DNA of 64,000 nt, from positions 2,170,001 to 2,234,000 of the forward strand of contig NZ_AP027737.1 in NCBI RefSeq assembly GCF_030296695.1. Reading direction: 5' to 3'. The notes below the pieces were generated by a model, which was not told where the DNA came from, made no database searches, and saw nothing but the letters and a program-made list of their open reading frames with translations. The translations under genes and the position numbers were made by a program. The DNA comes from Agromyces mangrovi (GTDB lineage: Bacteria; Actinomycetota; Actinomycetes; Actinomycetales; Microbacteriaceae). Positions 52,733 through 62,128 of this stretch are shown piece by piece (the stretch's first letter is position 1; every line of letters begins with the position of its first letter).

Positions 52733-55700
52733 ATGATGACAACGTCCCAATCGGCTCGGACACGGCGGGGTGGGGTGCTCGCAGGGGGACTGTCGCTCCT
52801 GCTTGCGGCGACCGCGATCGCCGGTGCGGTGCCAGCGGTGGCCAGCCCCGGGGCATCCGGGCAAGCGCGCCCAGCGGCTTCTGCCGAAGGCTCGGCGTTC
52901 GCCCAACAGCTCGAGGAGTCCTACGTGGATCCGGATCGGATCTTCAGCTCCGATGTCCGCTGGTGGCTGGGCGAGGCGGCGCACACCGACGAGACGCTGC
53001 TGGAGGAGATCCAGGCGCTCTACGACGGCGGCTTCCGGGGCGTCGAGCTCGCGATGCAGAACGACGGTGCGGCCGACAACGCCGACTACGCGTACGGCTC
53101 CGAGATGTGGTCGCACAAGTGGAACCTGATGATGAACAAGCTGCTCGACCTCGGGATGAGCGTGTACCTGACGTCGGGCACGCACTGGGCGACCTCGAAC
53201 GTGCCCGGGCTCGACCCGACGAGCCAGCAGGCCATGCAGAACCTGACGCTCGGCACCGGGACCGTGGACGCGGGAGCCGACCTGGACGTCGTGCCGGCGC
53301 CGGACGAGGGCGATCGTCGTGATGGCGCATCGTTCGTGACGGCGTACGCGTATCGCGTGGTCGAGGGCGACACGGTGGACCCCGACAGCTTCGTCGACCT
53401 GTCGGCGTCGGTGTCGCAGGGCGCCGACGTGTGGACGCAGGAACTCGACTGGACCGCCCCGGGCGATGGCACGTACCGCGTGTTCGGCATCTGGACGCAG
53501 GGCACGTTCCAGACGTCCAATCCGGCGACCGAGCCGAGCTACGCGACGAACTACTTCGACGAGCGGGGCGTGGAGGCGCTGCGGGAGTTCTGGGAGCAGC
53601 ACTACCTCGCCGATCCCGAGCTGAGCGCGAAGATCCTCGAGGGCGACGTGCAGCTGTTCATGGACTCGCTGGAGATGAGCACCGGCAGCGGATTCACCTG
53701 GTGGGCCGAGGACATGGCCGAGGAGTTCGAGGCGCGGAAGGGCTACGACATCACGCCCCACCTCTTCCTCATCGACGGCATCTCGGCAACGCCCGACGTG
53801 CCGTACTACGGGATCGAGGACACCGGCACCTATCGGCTCGACGGCGACGAGGAGGCACGCCAGGGCATCGTCAACGACTACCAGGACGTGCTGACGCAGC
53901 TCTACATGGAGCGGATGCTGACACCGCTGAAGGAGTGGCTGAACTCGGTCGGCATCGAGACCCGGGCGCAGATCTCCTACGGCAAGCCGCTGGAGATCTC
54001 CGAGCCGATCATGGCGGTCGACTACCCGGAGGCCGAGAACTACAACCAGTACAACCAGGTGGACATCTTCCGGCTCTGGACCGGTGGCGCGAAGCTCGAG
54101 AACAAGGTGCTCTCAAGCGAGACGGGTGCGCAGCAGGCGCCGTTCAACGCCACCCCGCAGCAGTTGCTCCGCGACGCCTACTCGCAGTTCGCGGCGGGAT
54201 TCCAGCGGACGATCTGGCACGTCTGGAGCGCCGGCTACGGATACGGCAACTACACGTGGCCGGGCTACACCACGCTGGGCGGACACACCGGGTTCCACTA
54301 CCCGGGCACGCGGCACCCGACTTCGGCGGACTACGACGAGTTCAATGCGCACCTGGGCCGAGTCCAGCAGTTGATGCAGACGGGGGCGTCGCGCACGGAC
54401 GTCGGGTTCATCCACCAGAACTGGACGCACGGTGTGGCCTACCTCACGGACATCGGCGACGACATCAACCGCATGAACTGGCAGTACGCGCATCAGGGCG
54501 TCTACTACCGGTCGACGGAGTTGCAGGACAACGGCTACACCTACGACTACTTCAGCCCGAAGTTCCTGTTCGATGACGACGTGTACTTCGATGAGGAGAC
54601 GCAGACGATCGAGCAGGCCGGGTACAAGGCGCTGGTCCTCTACCAGGACTGGCTCGACGTGGATGCCGCGGAGCGGATCCTGGAGTGGGCGGAGCAGGGC
54701 CTGAAGGTCGTGTTCCTCGAGGATGCCGCGTCGCGTACGCCGTTCAACGACGGGCAGTCCGCGGAGCTGGCCGGGATCGTGGCGGAGCTGAAGTCGTTGC
54801 CGACGGTGCGGACCGCGTCCGTGGCCGATGACATCGACTACTTCAGCGCCACCCCCGGTGGGTACGAGGACGACGTGATGGAGCAGTTGCAGGACCTCGG
54901 GGTGTACCCGACGACCGGGTACTCGGAGTGGAACCACCAGCTGCTCACGCAGACCCGGGTGGACGGTGACGGCAACGAGTACGTGTACGTGTACAACTAC
55001 TGCCCGAACGACTACCACGACAAGTCCCACAAGGAGGACGTGCAGTCCGAGGACCACGGCACGAACATCCAGACCGACATCGTCAAGGACGGCCTGTTCG
55101 TGCCGTACGAGATCGACGCGTGGTCGGGTGAGGTGACCGAGCTCGCGGACTACCGCTGGGTCGACGGGACGACCGTCGTGCCGGTGGACCTGGACTACAA
55201 CAACGTCGCGTTGCTGGCGTTCGAGAAGGTCGACGAGGGGCAGTTCCACGTGGTGTCCACGACGGCTGATTCGGCGCACGCGGTGCCCGGTGGTGTCGCG
55301 GTTCGCGTCACCGAGAGCGGGAAGGTCGCGACGGAGCTGAGCGACGGGAAGCAGTTCCAGCGTTCGGTGCAGGTGCCGGAGGCGTACGACATCACCGATT
55401 GGGACCTGACCGTGCAGTCGTGGCGGCCGAACGAGGAAGCCGGCGACCTGGTGCGCACCGAGACGATCGGCGACCTCACGACGGTGAACCGGAAGACGTC
55501 GACGGTCGAGACGCCGATCGAGGTCGAGCTGGAGAGCCTGGCGACCTGGGACAACATTCCCGAGGTCGGAAAGGCGGTCTCGGGAACGGGCCACTACGAG
55601 GCGACGTTCGACTGGCGGGCCAACAAGGCCTCCGGTGCGTACCTCGACTTCGGTGACACGCTCGAGTCGAGCATGAAGGTCTGGATCAACGGGCAGAAGG

Positions 55701-56098
55701 TCGGCGGCGACGTCAGCACGAACCCGTCGAAGGTCCGGCAGGACGTCGGTGGTGTCGGCAAGGACACGATCGATGACGGGACGGGCACCCAGGTGCCGCT
55801 GGTCGGCGACGACCTCTACTCGGGCGGCGTGAGCTGGACCAAGCCGGTCGTGGACGTCAGCGAGTACCTCGTGCACGGTGAGAACACGATCGTGATCGAG
55901 TACAACTCCGTGCTGTCCAACGTGCAGCTCGATCGCGGCGTGATCACCGAGCAGACCCCGCTCGAACGACGCCGTGACACCCGCTGGTGGGGCAATGACC
56001 AGGTCTACCTGGACTTCGGCCCGCAGCAGGCGAAGATCGTGCCGTTCGTCGACGTGGAGTACCTGGAGACCCCGCGCGCGCACTCCCGCGCACGCTGA
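52733..56098 (+). CDS. large secreted glycosyl hydrolase, GH106-like (alpha-L-rhamnosidase type)
   Basis: A 1121-residue exported enzyme. A Sec-type signal (RTRRGGVLAGGLSLLLAATAIAGAVPAVAS) ends near residue 38. The catalytic region begins RWWLGEAAHTDETLLEEIQALYDGGFRGVELAMQ, as in GH106-like proteins, with acidic candidates in VQLFMDSLEMSTGSGFTWWAEDM and DITPHLFLIDG. The C-terminal SGTGHYEATFDWRANKASGAYLDFGDT is a jelly-roll of the beta-galactosidase type. ATG 52733 follows GAAGAGGTGG, whereas ATG 52694 lacks a ribosome site. It is monocistronic and ends at a strong terminator. Target is likely a rhamnose- or similar sugar-bearing plant polysaccharide; that is inference. Confidence 0.72.
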   Translation: MMTTSQSARTRRGGVLAGGLSLLLAATAIAGAVPAVASPGASGQARPAASAEGSAFAQQLEESYVDPDRIFSSDVRWWLGEAAHTDETLLEEIQALYDGGFRGVELAMQNDGAADNADYAYGSEMWSHKWNLMMNKLLDLGMSVYLTSGTHWATSNVPGLDPTSQQAMQNLTLGTGTVDAGADLDVVPAPDEGDRRDGASFVTAYAYRVVEGDTVDPDSFVDLSASVSQGADVWTQELDWTAPGDGTYRVFGIWTQGTFQTSNPATEPSYATNYFDERGVEALREFWEQHYLADPELSAKILEGDVQLFMDSLEMSTGSGFTWWAEDMAEEFEARKGYDITPHLFLIDGISATPDVPYYGIEDTGTYRLDGDEEARQGIVNDYQDVLTQLYMERMLTPLKEWLNSVGIETRAQISYGKPLEISEPIMAVDYPEAENYNQYNQVDIFRLWTGGAKLENKVLSSETGAQQAPFNATPQQLLRDAYSQFAAGFQRTIWHVWSAGYGYGNYTWPGYTTLGGHTGFHYPGTRHPTSADYDEFNAHLGRVQQLMQTGASRTDVGFIHQNWTHGVAYLTDIGDDINRMNWQYAHQGVYYRSTELQDNGYTYDYFSPKFLFDDDVYFDEETQTIEQAGYKALVLYQDWLDVDAAERILEWAEQGLKVVFLEDAASRTPFNDGQSAELAGIVAELKSLPTVRTASVADDIDYFSATPGGYEDDVMEQLQDLGVYPTTGYSEWNHQLLTQTRVDGDGNEYVYVYNYCPNDYHDKSHKEDVQSEDHGTNIQTDIVKDGLFVPYEIDAWSGEVTELADYRWVDGTTVVPVDLDYNNVALLAFEKVDEGQFHVVSTTADSAHAVPGGVAVRVTESGKVATELSDGKQFQRSVQVPEAYDITDWDLTVQSWRPNEEAGDLVRTETIGDLTTVNRKTSTVETPIEVELESLATWDNIPEVGKAVSGTGHYEATFDWRANKASGAYLDFGDTLESSMKVWINGQKVGGDVSTNPSKVRQDVGGVGKDTIDDGTGTQVPLVGDDLYSGGVSWTKPVVDVSEYLVHGENTIVIEYNSVLSNVQLDRGVITEQTPLERRRDTRWWGNDQVYLDFGPQQAKIVPFVDVEYLETPRAHSRAR

Positions 56099-56115
56099 CC
56101 CTCCACGCACCACAG

Positions 56116-56146
56116 GTGTCCCCTCGCCCCACGGGCGAGGGGACAC
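56116..56146 (+). terminator. intrinsic terminator after the glycosyl hydrolase
   Basis: A perfect 14-bp stem pairs GTGTCCCCTCGCCC (56116-56129) with 56133-56146 around a 3-base loop, 17 bases past the stop codon. Confidence 0.8.
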
Positions 56147-56171
56147 TCGTGCGTCTGATGGAATGAACGGC

Positions 56172-57040
56172 ATGACGCAGGTGGACTGGAGCAGCAGGCT
56201 GGGACGGATCGGGGTCTGGGCGGGGGTGACCGCGATCGATGCGGACGCCGCGGCGCAGATCGAGGGGCTCGGGTACGGCGCGGTGTGGCAGGGCGGGTCG
56301 CCCACGGCCGACCTGCGACGGGCCGAGCAACTGCTCGACGCCACGGAGGCGCTCGTGGTCGCCACCGGCATCGTCAACATCTGGAAGGCCGATGCCCACG
56401 AACTCGCCGACGCGTACCACCGCATCGCGGAGCGGCACCCGGGCCGCCTCGTGCTCGGCATCGGCTCGGGGCACCGCGAGGCGACCCCGCACCGCGAACG
56501 ACCGCTCGACGCCGTGCAGCGCTACCTCGACGTGCTCGACGCGCGGGGCGTGCCGACCCGCGACCGGCTGGTCTCGGCGCTCGGGCCGAAGATGCTCGCG
56601 ATCGCGGCCGAACGCAGCGCGGGCACTCACCCGTACCTCACCGTGCCCTCGCAGACCGCGGAGATGCGGGCGGCGCTCGGCGAGGGCGTGCTCATCGCGC
56701 CCGAGCAGACGGTGGTGCTCGACGAGGACGACGACACGGCGCGGGCCGCCGCACGTGCCTTCCTGCACCGGTACCTCCAGCTGTCGAACTACGCGAACAC
56801 GATGCGCCGGGCGGGGTTCGGCGACCACGACATCGCCGACGGCGGCAGCGACGGACTCGTCGACCGGATCGTCGTGCACGGGTCGGCTGCGACGGTGGCG
56901 GGAGGCATCCGTGCCCATCTCGACGCGGGCGCCGACCATGTCTGCGTGCAGGTGGTGCCGGCGGGCGACGAGCTGCTCCCGCGGCTGGCCGCGCTGGCGA
57001 GGAGTTCGCGCCCGAACTCGCGGGAGCGCGGCCGCGCTAA
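56172..57040 (+). CDS. LLM-class F420-dependent oxidoreductase, C-terminal frameshift
   Basis: Luciferase-like TIM-barrel oxidoreductase of the TIGR03620 type, probably using F420. From ATG 56172 (MTQVDWSSRLGRIGVWAGV) the sequence is regular: ATGIVNIWKADAHELADAYHRIAERHPGRLVLGIGSGH and GVPTRDRLVSALGPKMLAIAAERSAG. At the end the frame reads LAALARSSRP and runs on past the expected stop into the antiporter gene. Adding one G at about 56998-57002 gives LAALAEEFAPELAGARPR and a TAA at 57038-57040, for 289 residues. As given, the product would carry a long foreign tail. The natural substrate is unknown. Confidence 0.75.
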
Positions 57041-57078
57041 CCTGACCCCGACGGCACCGACGAGCGAGCGGGGGCGAC

Positions 57079-58344
57079 ATGATCGCGGTGATGGTCGTGC
57101 TGGTCGCCGTGATGGTCTGGAGCGCGCTCTCGCGCGTGCTCGACCGGCGGGGCATCACCGCGGCGCTCTTCCTCGCAGCGGTCGGGCTCGGGGTCGGGCT
57201 GCTCACGCCGCTGTCCGACATCGAGGTCGACATCGAGATCGCCGAACGCGTCGCCGAGATCGCGCTCGTGCTGCTGCTGTTCAGCGACGCCACCCGGCTC
57301 GACCTGCGGGCGCTGCGCCACCAGCTCTCGTGGCCGACGCGCCTGCTGCTCATCGGCCTGCCGCTCACGATGCTCGCCGGCTTCGGCGTCGGGCTCCTGG
57401 TCTTCCCGGGCATGGCGCTCGCCTCGGTCGCGCTGCTCGCCGTCATGCTGGCGCCGACGGACGCCGCGCTCGGGCAGAAGGTCGTGACCGACGACTCGGT
57501 GCCGCCGCGCGTGCGCCAGTCGCTCGACGTTGAGAGCGGGCTGAACGACGGGCTCTCGGTTCCCGTATTCCTCGTCGTGCTGTCGATCGCCAACGCCGAG
57601 CTCGAGTCGGGCGTCGCGAGCGCGATCGCCGGCAGCATGGCCGCGCAGATCGGCTGGGGCCTGCTCGCGGGCGTGTTCGCCGGACTCTTCGGCGGCGCGC
57701 TGATCCGCTTCGCCGACGACCGGGACTGGATCACTCCGGCGTGGAAGCAGGTGCTGCCGCTCGCAGCCGCACTGCTCGCGTTCGCGATCGCCGACCAGCT
57801 CGGCGGCAGCGGGTTCATCGCGGCGTTCGTCGGCGGCATCGTGTTCGGTCGCGTCGCCGGGCCGGTGCGGTCGGTCGTGACGCTGCTCACCGAGGAGGCG
57901 GGCGAACTGGCCGCCGCGGTCACCTGGTTCGCGTTCGGGGCGCTGGCGCTCGTGCTCGCACTGCCGCTGATCACGTGGCAGGTGCTGCTGTACGCGGTGC
58001 TGAGCCTCACCGTGGTGCGCATGATCCCGGTGGGGATCGCGCTCGCCGGCGGGGGCATCCGTCTGCCCACCATCGCCTTCATCGGCTGGTTCGGGCCGCG
58101 CGGGCTCGCGTCGCTCGTCTTCGTGCTCATCGCCGCGTCGCGCGGGGTGCCCGAGCAGGAACTCGTGCTCACCACGGTCGTGGTGACGGTGGCGCTCAGC
58201 ATCGTGCTGCACGGGCTGAGCTCGGTGCCGCTGGTCGCGCGGTACCACCGGTGGTCGGCGGCGATGATGGCGGAGGACCCGAGTGCAGCCGAGTCGGTCG
58301 CCGCCGACATGCCCCGGACCCGTCGGCAGCTGCCGCCTCGCTGA
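57079..58344 (+). CDS. CPA1-type cation/proton antiporter (NhaP-like)
   Basis: A 421-residue membrane protein with about 12 helices, exchanging Na+ or K+ for protons to control pH and ion balance. The CPA1 signature is LAPTDAALGQKVV near residue 130 (with the ion-binding Asp) and LDVESGLNDGLSVPVFLVVL near 153-172, where the ESGLND motif is characteristic. IAFIGWFGPRGLASLVFVLIA near 330 contains the conserved Arg. ATG 57079 follows GCGGGGG. It is cotranscribed or at least co-oriented with the LLM gene and the GbsR regulator. Confidence 0.9.
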   Translation: MIAVMVVLVAVMVWSALSRVLDRRGITAALFLAAVGLGVGLLTPLSDIEVDIEIAERVAEIALVLLLFSDATRLDLRALRHQLSWPTRLLLIGLPLTMLAGFGVGLLVFPGMALASVALLAVMLAPTDAALGQKVVTDDSVPPRVRQSLDVESGLNDGLSVPVFLVVLSIANAELESGVASAIAGSMAAQIGWGLLAGVFAGLFGGALIRFADDRDWITPAWKQVLPLAAALLAFAIADQLGGSGFIAAFVGGIVFGRVAGPVRSVVTLLTEEAGELAAAVTWFAFGALALVLALPLITWQVLLYAVLSLTVVRMIPVGIALAGGGIRLPTIAFIGWFGPRGLASLVFVLIAASRGVPEQELVLTTVVVTVALSIVLHGLSSVPLVARYHRWSAAMMAEDPSAAESVAADMPRTRRQLPPR

Positions 58345-58360
58345 CCTCGAGATCTGGTAT

Positions 58361-58378
58361 GTTCAGAATGTTCTGAAC
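58361..58378. promoter_or_regulatory. perfect palindromic operator before the GbsR/MarR gene
   Basis: GTTCAGAA (58361-58368) and TTCTGAAC (58371-58378) are exact inverted repeats separated by TG. It lies 28 bases before the regulator start and is locally AT-rich. Dimeric MarR-fold regulators bind such 16-18 base palindromes, so autoregulation by the following gene is likely. Confidence 0.65.
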
Positions 58379-58405
58379 TGTGTATCGGATGCCTCGGAGG
58401 TGCGC

Positions 58406-58870
58406 GTGGACGACGAGCAGGCGCGTGCGTACGCGGGCGAGGTCGGCCTCGTGCTCGCGCAGATGGGCACGACCCCGGCGTTCGGCACGCTGCTCGGCTG
58501 GCTCATGATCTGCGATCCGCCGCAGCAGACGAGCGCGGAGCTGAGCGCGGCGACCGGCCTGTCGAAGGCGTCGGTCTCGACCGGAATGCGGGTGCTCCAG
58601 CAGTCGGGGCTCGTGCGACGGGTGCCGACCGTGGGCCGCGGGCACGCCTACGAGATCCACGAGGACGCGTTCGCGCTGGCCGTCGACCCGACCGCGAAGA
58701 TGCGCGACTTCCTCGCGGTGGTGCAGGCCGGGCTCGACCTGATCGGCGACGACGACGCGCCGCGCGCCGCGCGACTCGCGCGCACCAGGGACTTCTACGT
58801 GTTCATGATGGCGCGGCTGCCGGAGCTGATGGACGAGTTCCGCGCGAGCCGGGAGGGAACGGAACGATGA
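58406..58870 (+). CDS. GbsR/MarR-type transcriptional regulator
   Basis: A 154-residue winged-helix regulator of the GbsR branch: PAFGTLLGWLMICDPPQQTSAELSAATGLSKASVSTGMRVLQQSGLVRRVPTVGRGHAYEIHED shows the helix-turn-helix and wing at about residues 20-85. The C-terminal helices, about 90-150, are for dimerisation. GTG 58406 has GGAGG 6 bases upstream. The gene overlaps the GT1 glycosyltransferase by ATGA, so both are expressed together, and a palindrome sits in the promoter. The regulator probably responds to a hydrophobic or glycosylatable compound. Confidence 0.85.
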   Translation: MDDEQARAYAGEVGLVLAQMGTTPAFGTLLGWLMICDPPQQTSAELSAATGLSKASVSTGMRVLQQSGLVRRVPTVGRGHAYEIHEDAFALAVDPTAKMRDFLAVVQAGLDLIGDDDAPRAARLARTRDFYVFMMARLPELMDEFRASREGTER

Positions 58871-60150
58871 CGAGGGTGCTCGTGACGACGGTCGGCTCGC
58901 GCGGCGACGTGCAGCCGTACGTGGCGCTGGCGAAGGGGCTGCAGGAGGCCGGGCACGAGGTGAAGCTCGCGACCTGCGAGCGGTTCGGGCCGTTCGCCGC
59001 CGAGCACGGCGTACCGTTCGAGCCGCTGAGCGACGAGATCCTCCAGCTGCTCGACACCGACGCCGGGCGCGACGCGATCGAGGAGAGCACCGGCCTGTTC
59101 GGCATGCTCAAGACCAACGTCAAGCTCGCGAAGGCGGCCGGCCCGATCAACGAGCGGCTCATGCACGACGTGTGGCGGGCCGCGCAGGCCGTGCAGCCCG
59201 AGGTGATCGTGTACCACCCCAAGGCGCTCGGTGCCCCGCACGTCGCCGAGCGGCTCGGCGCAGCACCCGTGCTCGGTGTCGTGGTGCCCGCGACCGTGCC
59301 GACCGGCGACTTCCCGATCGTCGGCCTGCCGGCCTGGAAGCTCGGCAAGTGGTACAACCGGCTCACCTACCGGCTCGCGGCGCTCGGCTACGCCAACTAC
59401 GAGAAGATGGTCAACCGCTTCCGCACCGAGACCCTGGGCCTGCCGAAGCGGAAGGGCGCGGCGCTCGCCGCGACGACGGCCGACGGCCGGCCGGTGCCGG
59501 TCGTGCACGGCATCAGCGAGCAGGTGCTGCCGCGGCCCGGCGACTGGCCCGGCCACGCGAGCCTCACGGGCTACTGGTTCCTCGACGCAGCAGACGAGTG
59601 GACGCCGTCGGCCGAGCTGGTCGAGTTCCTCGAGGCGGGCGAGCCGCCCGTGTACGTCGGGTTCGGCAGCATGGCCGGGCGGTCGCCCGAGCGGCTCACC
59701 CGCGCCGTGGCCGAGGCGCTCGAACAGGCCGGCCTGCGCGGCATCATCGCCACCGGCTGGGGCGGCCTCGACGCCGAGGGCCTGCCCGACACCGTGCTGC
59801 GCATCGACGAGGCGCCGCACGACTGGATCTTCCCGCGCGTCGCGGCCGTCGTGCACCACGGTGGTGCCGGGACGACCGCGGCCGGGCTGCGCGCCGGGCG
59901 ACCGACCGTGGTCTGCCCGTTCATCGTCGACCAGTTCTTCTGGGGGCGGCTGGTCGCCGAGGCCGGCGTCGGCAGCGAGCCGGTGCCGCAGAAGAAGCTC
60001 ACGGGCGAGCGACTCGCGGCAGCGCTGCGCGAGGTCACGACCGACGCCGGCATTCGCGAGCGGGCGGATGCCACGGGGCGGCGCATCCGCGCCGAGGACG
60101 GCGTGGCGGCGGCCGTGGCGCAGATCGAGGGGACCCTCGCCGAGGCGTGA
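58867..60150 (+). CDS. GT1-family glycosyltransferase (UGT/sterol-glycosyltransferase type)
   Basis: A 427-residue GT-B enzyme transferring sugar from a nucleotide donor to small acceptors such as polyketides, sterols or phenolics. The N-terminal domain opens TRVLVTTVGSRGDVQPYVALAKGLQEAGHEVKLAT, as in GT28/GT1 proteins. The donor site is VAAVVHHGGAGTTAAGLRAGRPTVVCPFIVDQFFWGRLV near residues 320-358, with the HGG-GT segment. Coupled to the GbsR regulator by an ATGA overlap. It could inactivate a toxic natural product or decorate a lipid; no acceptor can be deduced. Confidence 0.85.
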   Translation: MTRVLVTTVGSRGDVQPYVALAKGLQEAGHEVKLATCERFGPFAAEHGVPFEPLSDEILQLLDTDAGRDAIEESTGLFGMLKTNVKLAKAAGPINERLMHDVWRAAQAVQPEVIVYHPKALGAPHVAERLGAAPVLGVVVPATVPTGDFPIVGLPAWKLGKWYNRLTYRLAALGYANYEKMVNRFRTETLGLPKRKGAALAATTADGRPVPVVHGISEQVLPRPGDWPGHASLTGYWFLDAADEWTPSAELVEFLEAGEPPVYVGFGSMAGRSPERLTRAVAEALEQAGLRGIIATGWGGLDAEGLPDTVLRIDEAPHDWIFPRVAAVVHHGGAGTTAAGLRAGRPTVVCPFIVDQFFWGRLVAEAGVGSEPVPQKKLTGERLAAALREVTTDAGIRERADATGRRIRAEDGVAAAVAQIEGTLAEA

Positions 60151-60181
60151 GTCGCGGCCCGCCGGGTGGCAGGCTGGGAGC

Positions 60182-61072
60182 ATGCAGCAACGACGCATCG
60201 GAGCATTCACCGTCTCGTCGATCGGCCTGGGGGCGATGCCCTCGTCGATGAACGAGGACAAGCGCTATCCCTCCCGCGAGGAGGCGATCGCCACCGTGCA
60301 GGCCGCGCTCGATGCGGGGGTGACGTTCATCGACACGGCCGACGTCTACGCGCCCGCCTGGAACGAGATGGGGCACAACGAGCGAATCGTGCGCGACGCG
60401 CTGCGCTCGTGGGAGGGCGACACGTCGGGCGTGCTCGTCGGTACGAAGGGCGGCATCACGCGCGGCGAGGGGGAGACCTGGGGTCGCGACGGCTCGTACG
60501 AGTACCTGCGCGCCGCCGTGCAGCGCTCGATGGAGGCGCTCGACGTCGAGGTCATCGACTTCTACCAGTACCACCGGCCCGACCGCTGGATGGTCTACGG
60601 CGACGTGATGGGCAACCTGCTGCGGCTGCAGCAGGAGGGGCTGATCCGCGCGATCGGCATCTCGAACGCGAGCGTCGAGGAGGTCGCGATCGCCCAGCAG
60701 GTGCTCGGCGACGGCAACCTCGCGGCCGTGCAGAACCAGTTCTCGCCCAAGTACCCGGGCAGCTACGGCGAGCTGCGCTACTGCGAGCAGCACGGCATCG
60801 CCTTCCTGCCGTGGAGCCCGCTCGGCGGGACGGGTGGCGGCGGACGCGGCGTCGGCGACCGGTTCGGCGTCTTCCGCGAGATCGGCGATGACCACGGCGT
60901 GAGCCCGCAGCAGGTCGTGCTCGCGTGGGAGCTGGCGCTGAGCCCCGTGGTCGTGCCGATCCCCGGCGCCCGGCGGCCTGCGTCGATCGCCGACTCCGCG
61001 AAGGCGGCGGACCTGACGCTCAGCGCCGACGAGATCGCGCGGTGCTCCGCGGCGGTCGGCATCGTGGACTGA
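60182..61072 (+). CDS. aldo/keto reductase
   Basis: A 296-residue NADPH-dependent carbonyl reductase with the AKR TIM-barrel. The catalytic tetrad is visible: Asp and Tyr in FIDTADVYAPAWNEMG (residues about 50-55), Lys in VGTKGG, and His in DFYQYHRPD. C-terminal WSPLGG and AWELALSPVVVPIPGARRP bind the cofactor phosphate and ribose. ATG 60182 is the first start in a natural position, with GGGAG just upstream. It is about 30 bases after the glycosyltransferase and may be in its transcript. Substrate unknown. Confidence 0.88.
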   Translation: MQQRRIGAFTVSSIGLGAMPSSMNEDKRYPSREEAIATVQAALDAGVTFIDTADVYAPAWNEMGHNERIVRDALRSWEGDTSGVLVGTKGGITRGEGETWGRDGSYEYLRAAVQRSMEALDVEVIDFYQYHRPDRWMVYGDVMGNLLRLQQEGLIRAIGISNASVEEVAIAQQVLGDGNLAAVQNQFSPKYPGSYGELRYCEQHGIAFLPWSPLGGTGGGGRGVGDRFGVFREIGDDHGVSPQQVVLAWELALSPVVVPIPGARRPASIADSAKAADLTLSADEIARCSAAVGIVD

Positions 61073-61105
61073 GCGGGTCGGGACGGTTCGGCCCGGGAGC
61101 ATCCG

Positions 61106-62128
61106 TCACCAGCGGTTGTGCACCTCCTCGGCGAAGCCGAGGATGTCGTCGAAGGCGATGACCTCGCCGTCGGCGGTGCGGAACGTGCCGAGCCAGTGGC
61201 CGAAGCACTGGTCGGTGGCGGATGCCACGAGCCCGAGGTTCGTACGGGTCACCTTGTCGAAGAACGGGGTGAACGTCGCGTCGAGCCCGCCGCCGGTGAT
61301 GCGCCAGGGTGCGCGCCGGTCGGAGAGGTCGTAGCGCCACTCGAGCTCGTCGTGGATCTTGTGCAGGCGACCGTCGACGAGCACCGAGTTCTCGGTGGCG
61401 CCCGTGCCCTCGGTCCAGCGCCCGCCGACCTGGATGCCGATCACCCGGCCGCCGGAGCGGCCAGACCCGGCGCCCCAGTTCCAGCGCACGTCATACGGCC
61501 AGCGACCGCGACCGTGGTCGAGCACGGCCCACGACTCGTCGGCGGGCAGCGCGATGGTCTCGCCGTCGAGCGTGACGGTGCCGGTCGCGGGTCTTGCGAC
61601 ATCCTTCACCGTGTACTGGAAGCGGGTGTTGCTCCACGGCACGACGACGGCCAGGCGCTCGTGCCGATCGGGCAGCGCCACGACGACGTCGAACGAGGCC
61701 CCATCGATGCGCGCTCGCAGCCGGGTGCCGCCGGCGACCTCGTCGATGTCGATCGCGAGGCCCCTCGCCCGTGCGCGCGCCGGTCCGTCGCCGAGGCTCA
61801 GCGGCAGCTCGACGCCGCGCGACGGGATGCTCGTGGTCGCCTTCCCCCAGGTGCGGCCGCTCGCGCGTTCGAGCACCCAGACCTCGTGCACGGCCGCGTA
61901 GTCGATCGACGAGACCGTGAGGGCGAGGATGTGCGTCGGCGTCGCGACGTTCCAGTACTCCCAGCGCTTGTTGCGCCCGCGCCCGGCGCCGATGCCCGAG
62001 GTGTCGACGAGCGGCTGCCGCGCCCAGCCGACGGCGGCGGGGTGCAGGCGGCCGTTCGGGAGCGTCAGCGTAACGGGGCGGGTGAGTTCGGGGAGGAACG
62101 CGGTCCGGGAGTCGCCATCGATCGCCAT
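61106..62128 (-). CDS. DUF2804 family protein
   Basis: A 340-residue protein of the DUF2804 family, predicted all-beta and resembling lipocalin-type carotenoid-modifying (CrtC-like) proteins. Recognisable parts are NKRWEYWNVATPTHILALTVSSIDYA, SRGVELPLSLGDG, FQYTVKDVARPATGTVT and WNWGAGSGRSGGRVIGIQVGGRWTEGTGATENSVLVDG. No catalytic residues can be named. ATG 62128 overlaps the stop codon of the metal transporter gene by one base, placing it third in an ArsR–CDF–DUF2804 operon, although its function need not be metal-related. Confidence 0.8.
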   Translation of the reverse strand: MAIDGDSRTAFLPELTRPVTLTLPNGRLHPAAVGWARQPLVDTSGIGAGRGRNKRWEYWNVATPTHILALTVSSIDYAAVHEVWVLERASGRTWGKATTSIPSRGVELPLSLGDGPARARARGLAIDIDEVAGGTRLRARIDGASFDVVVALPDRHERLAVVVPWSNTRFQYTVKDVARPATGTVTLDGETIALPADESWAVLDHGRGRWPYDVRWNWGAGSGRSGGRVIGIQVGGRWTEGTGATENSVLVDGRLHKIHDELEWRYDLSDRRAPWRITGGGLDATFTPFFDKVTRTNLGLVASATDQCFGHWLGTFRTADGEVIAFDDILGFAEEVHNRW

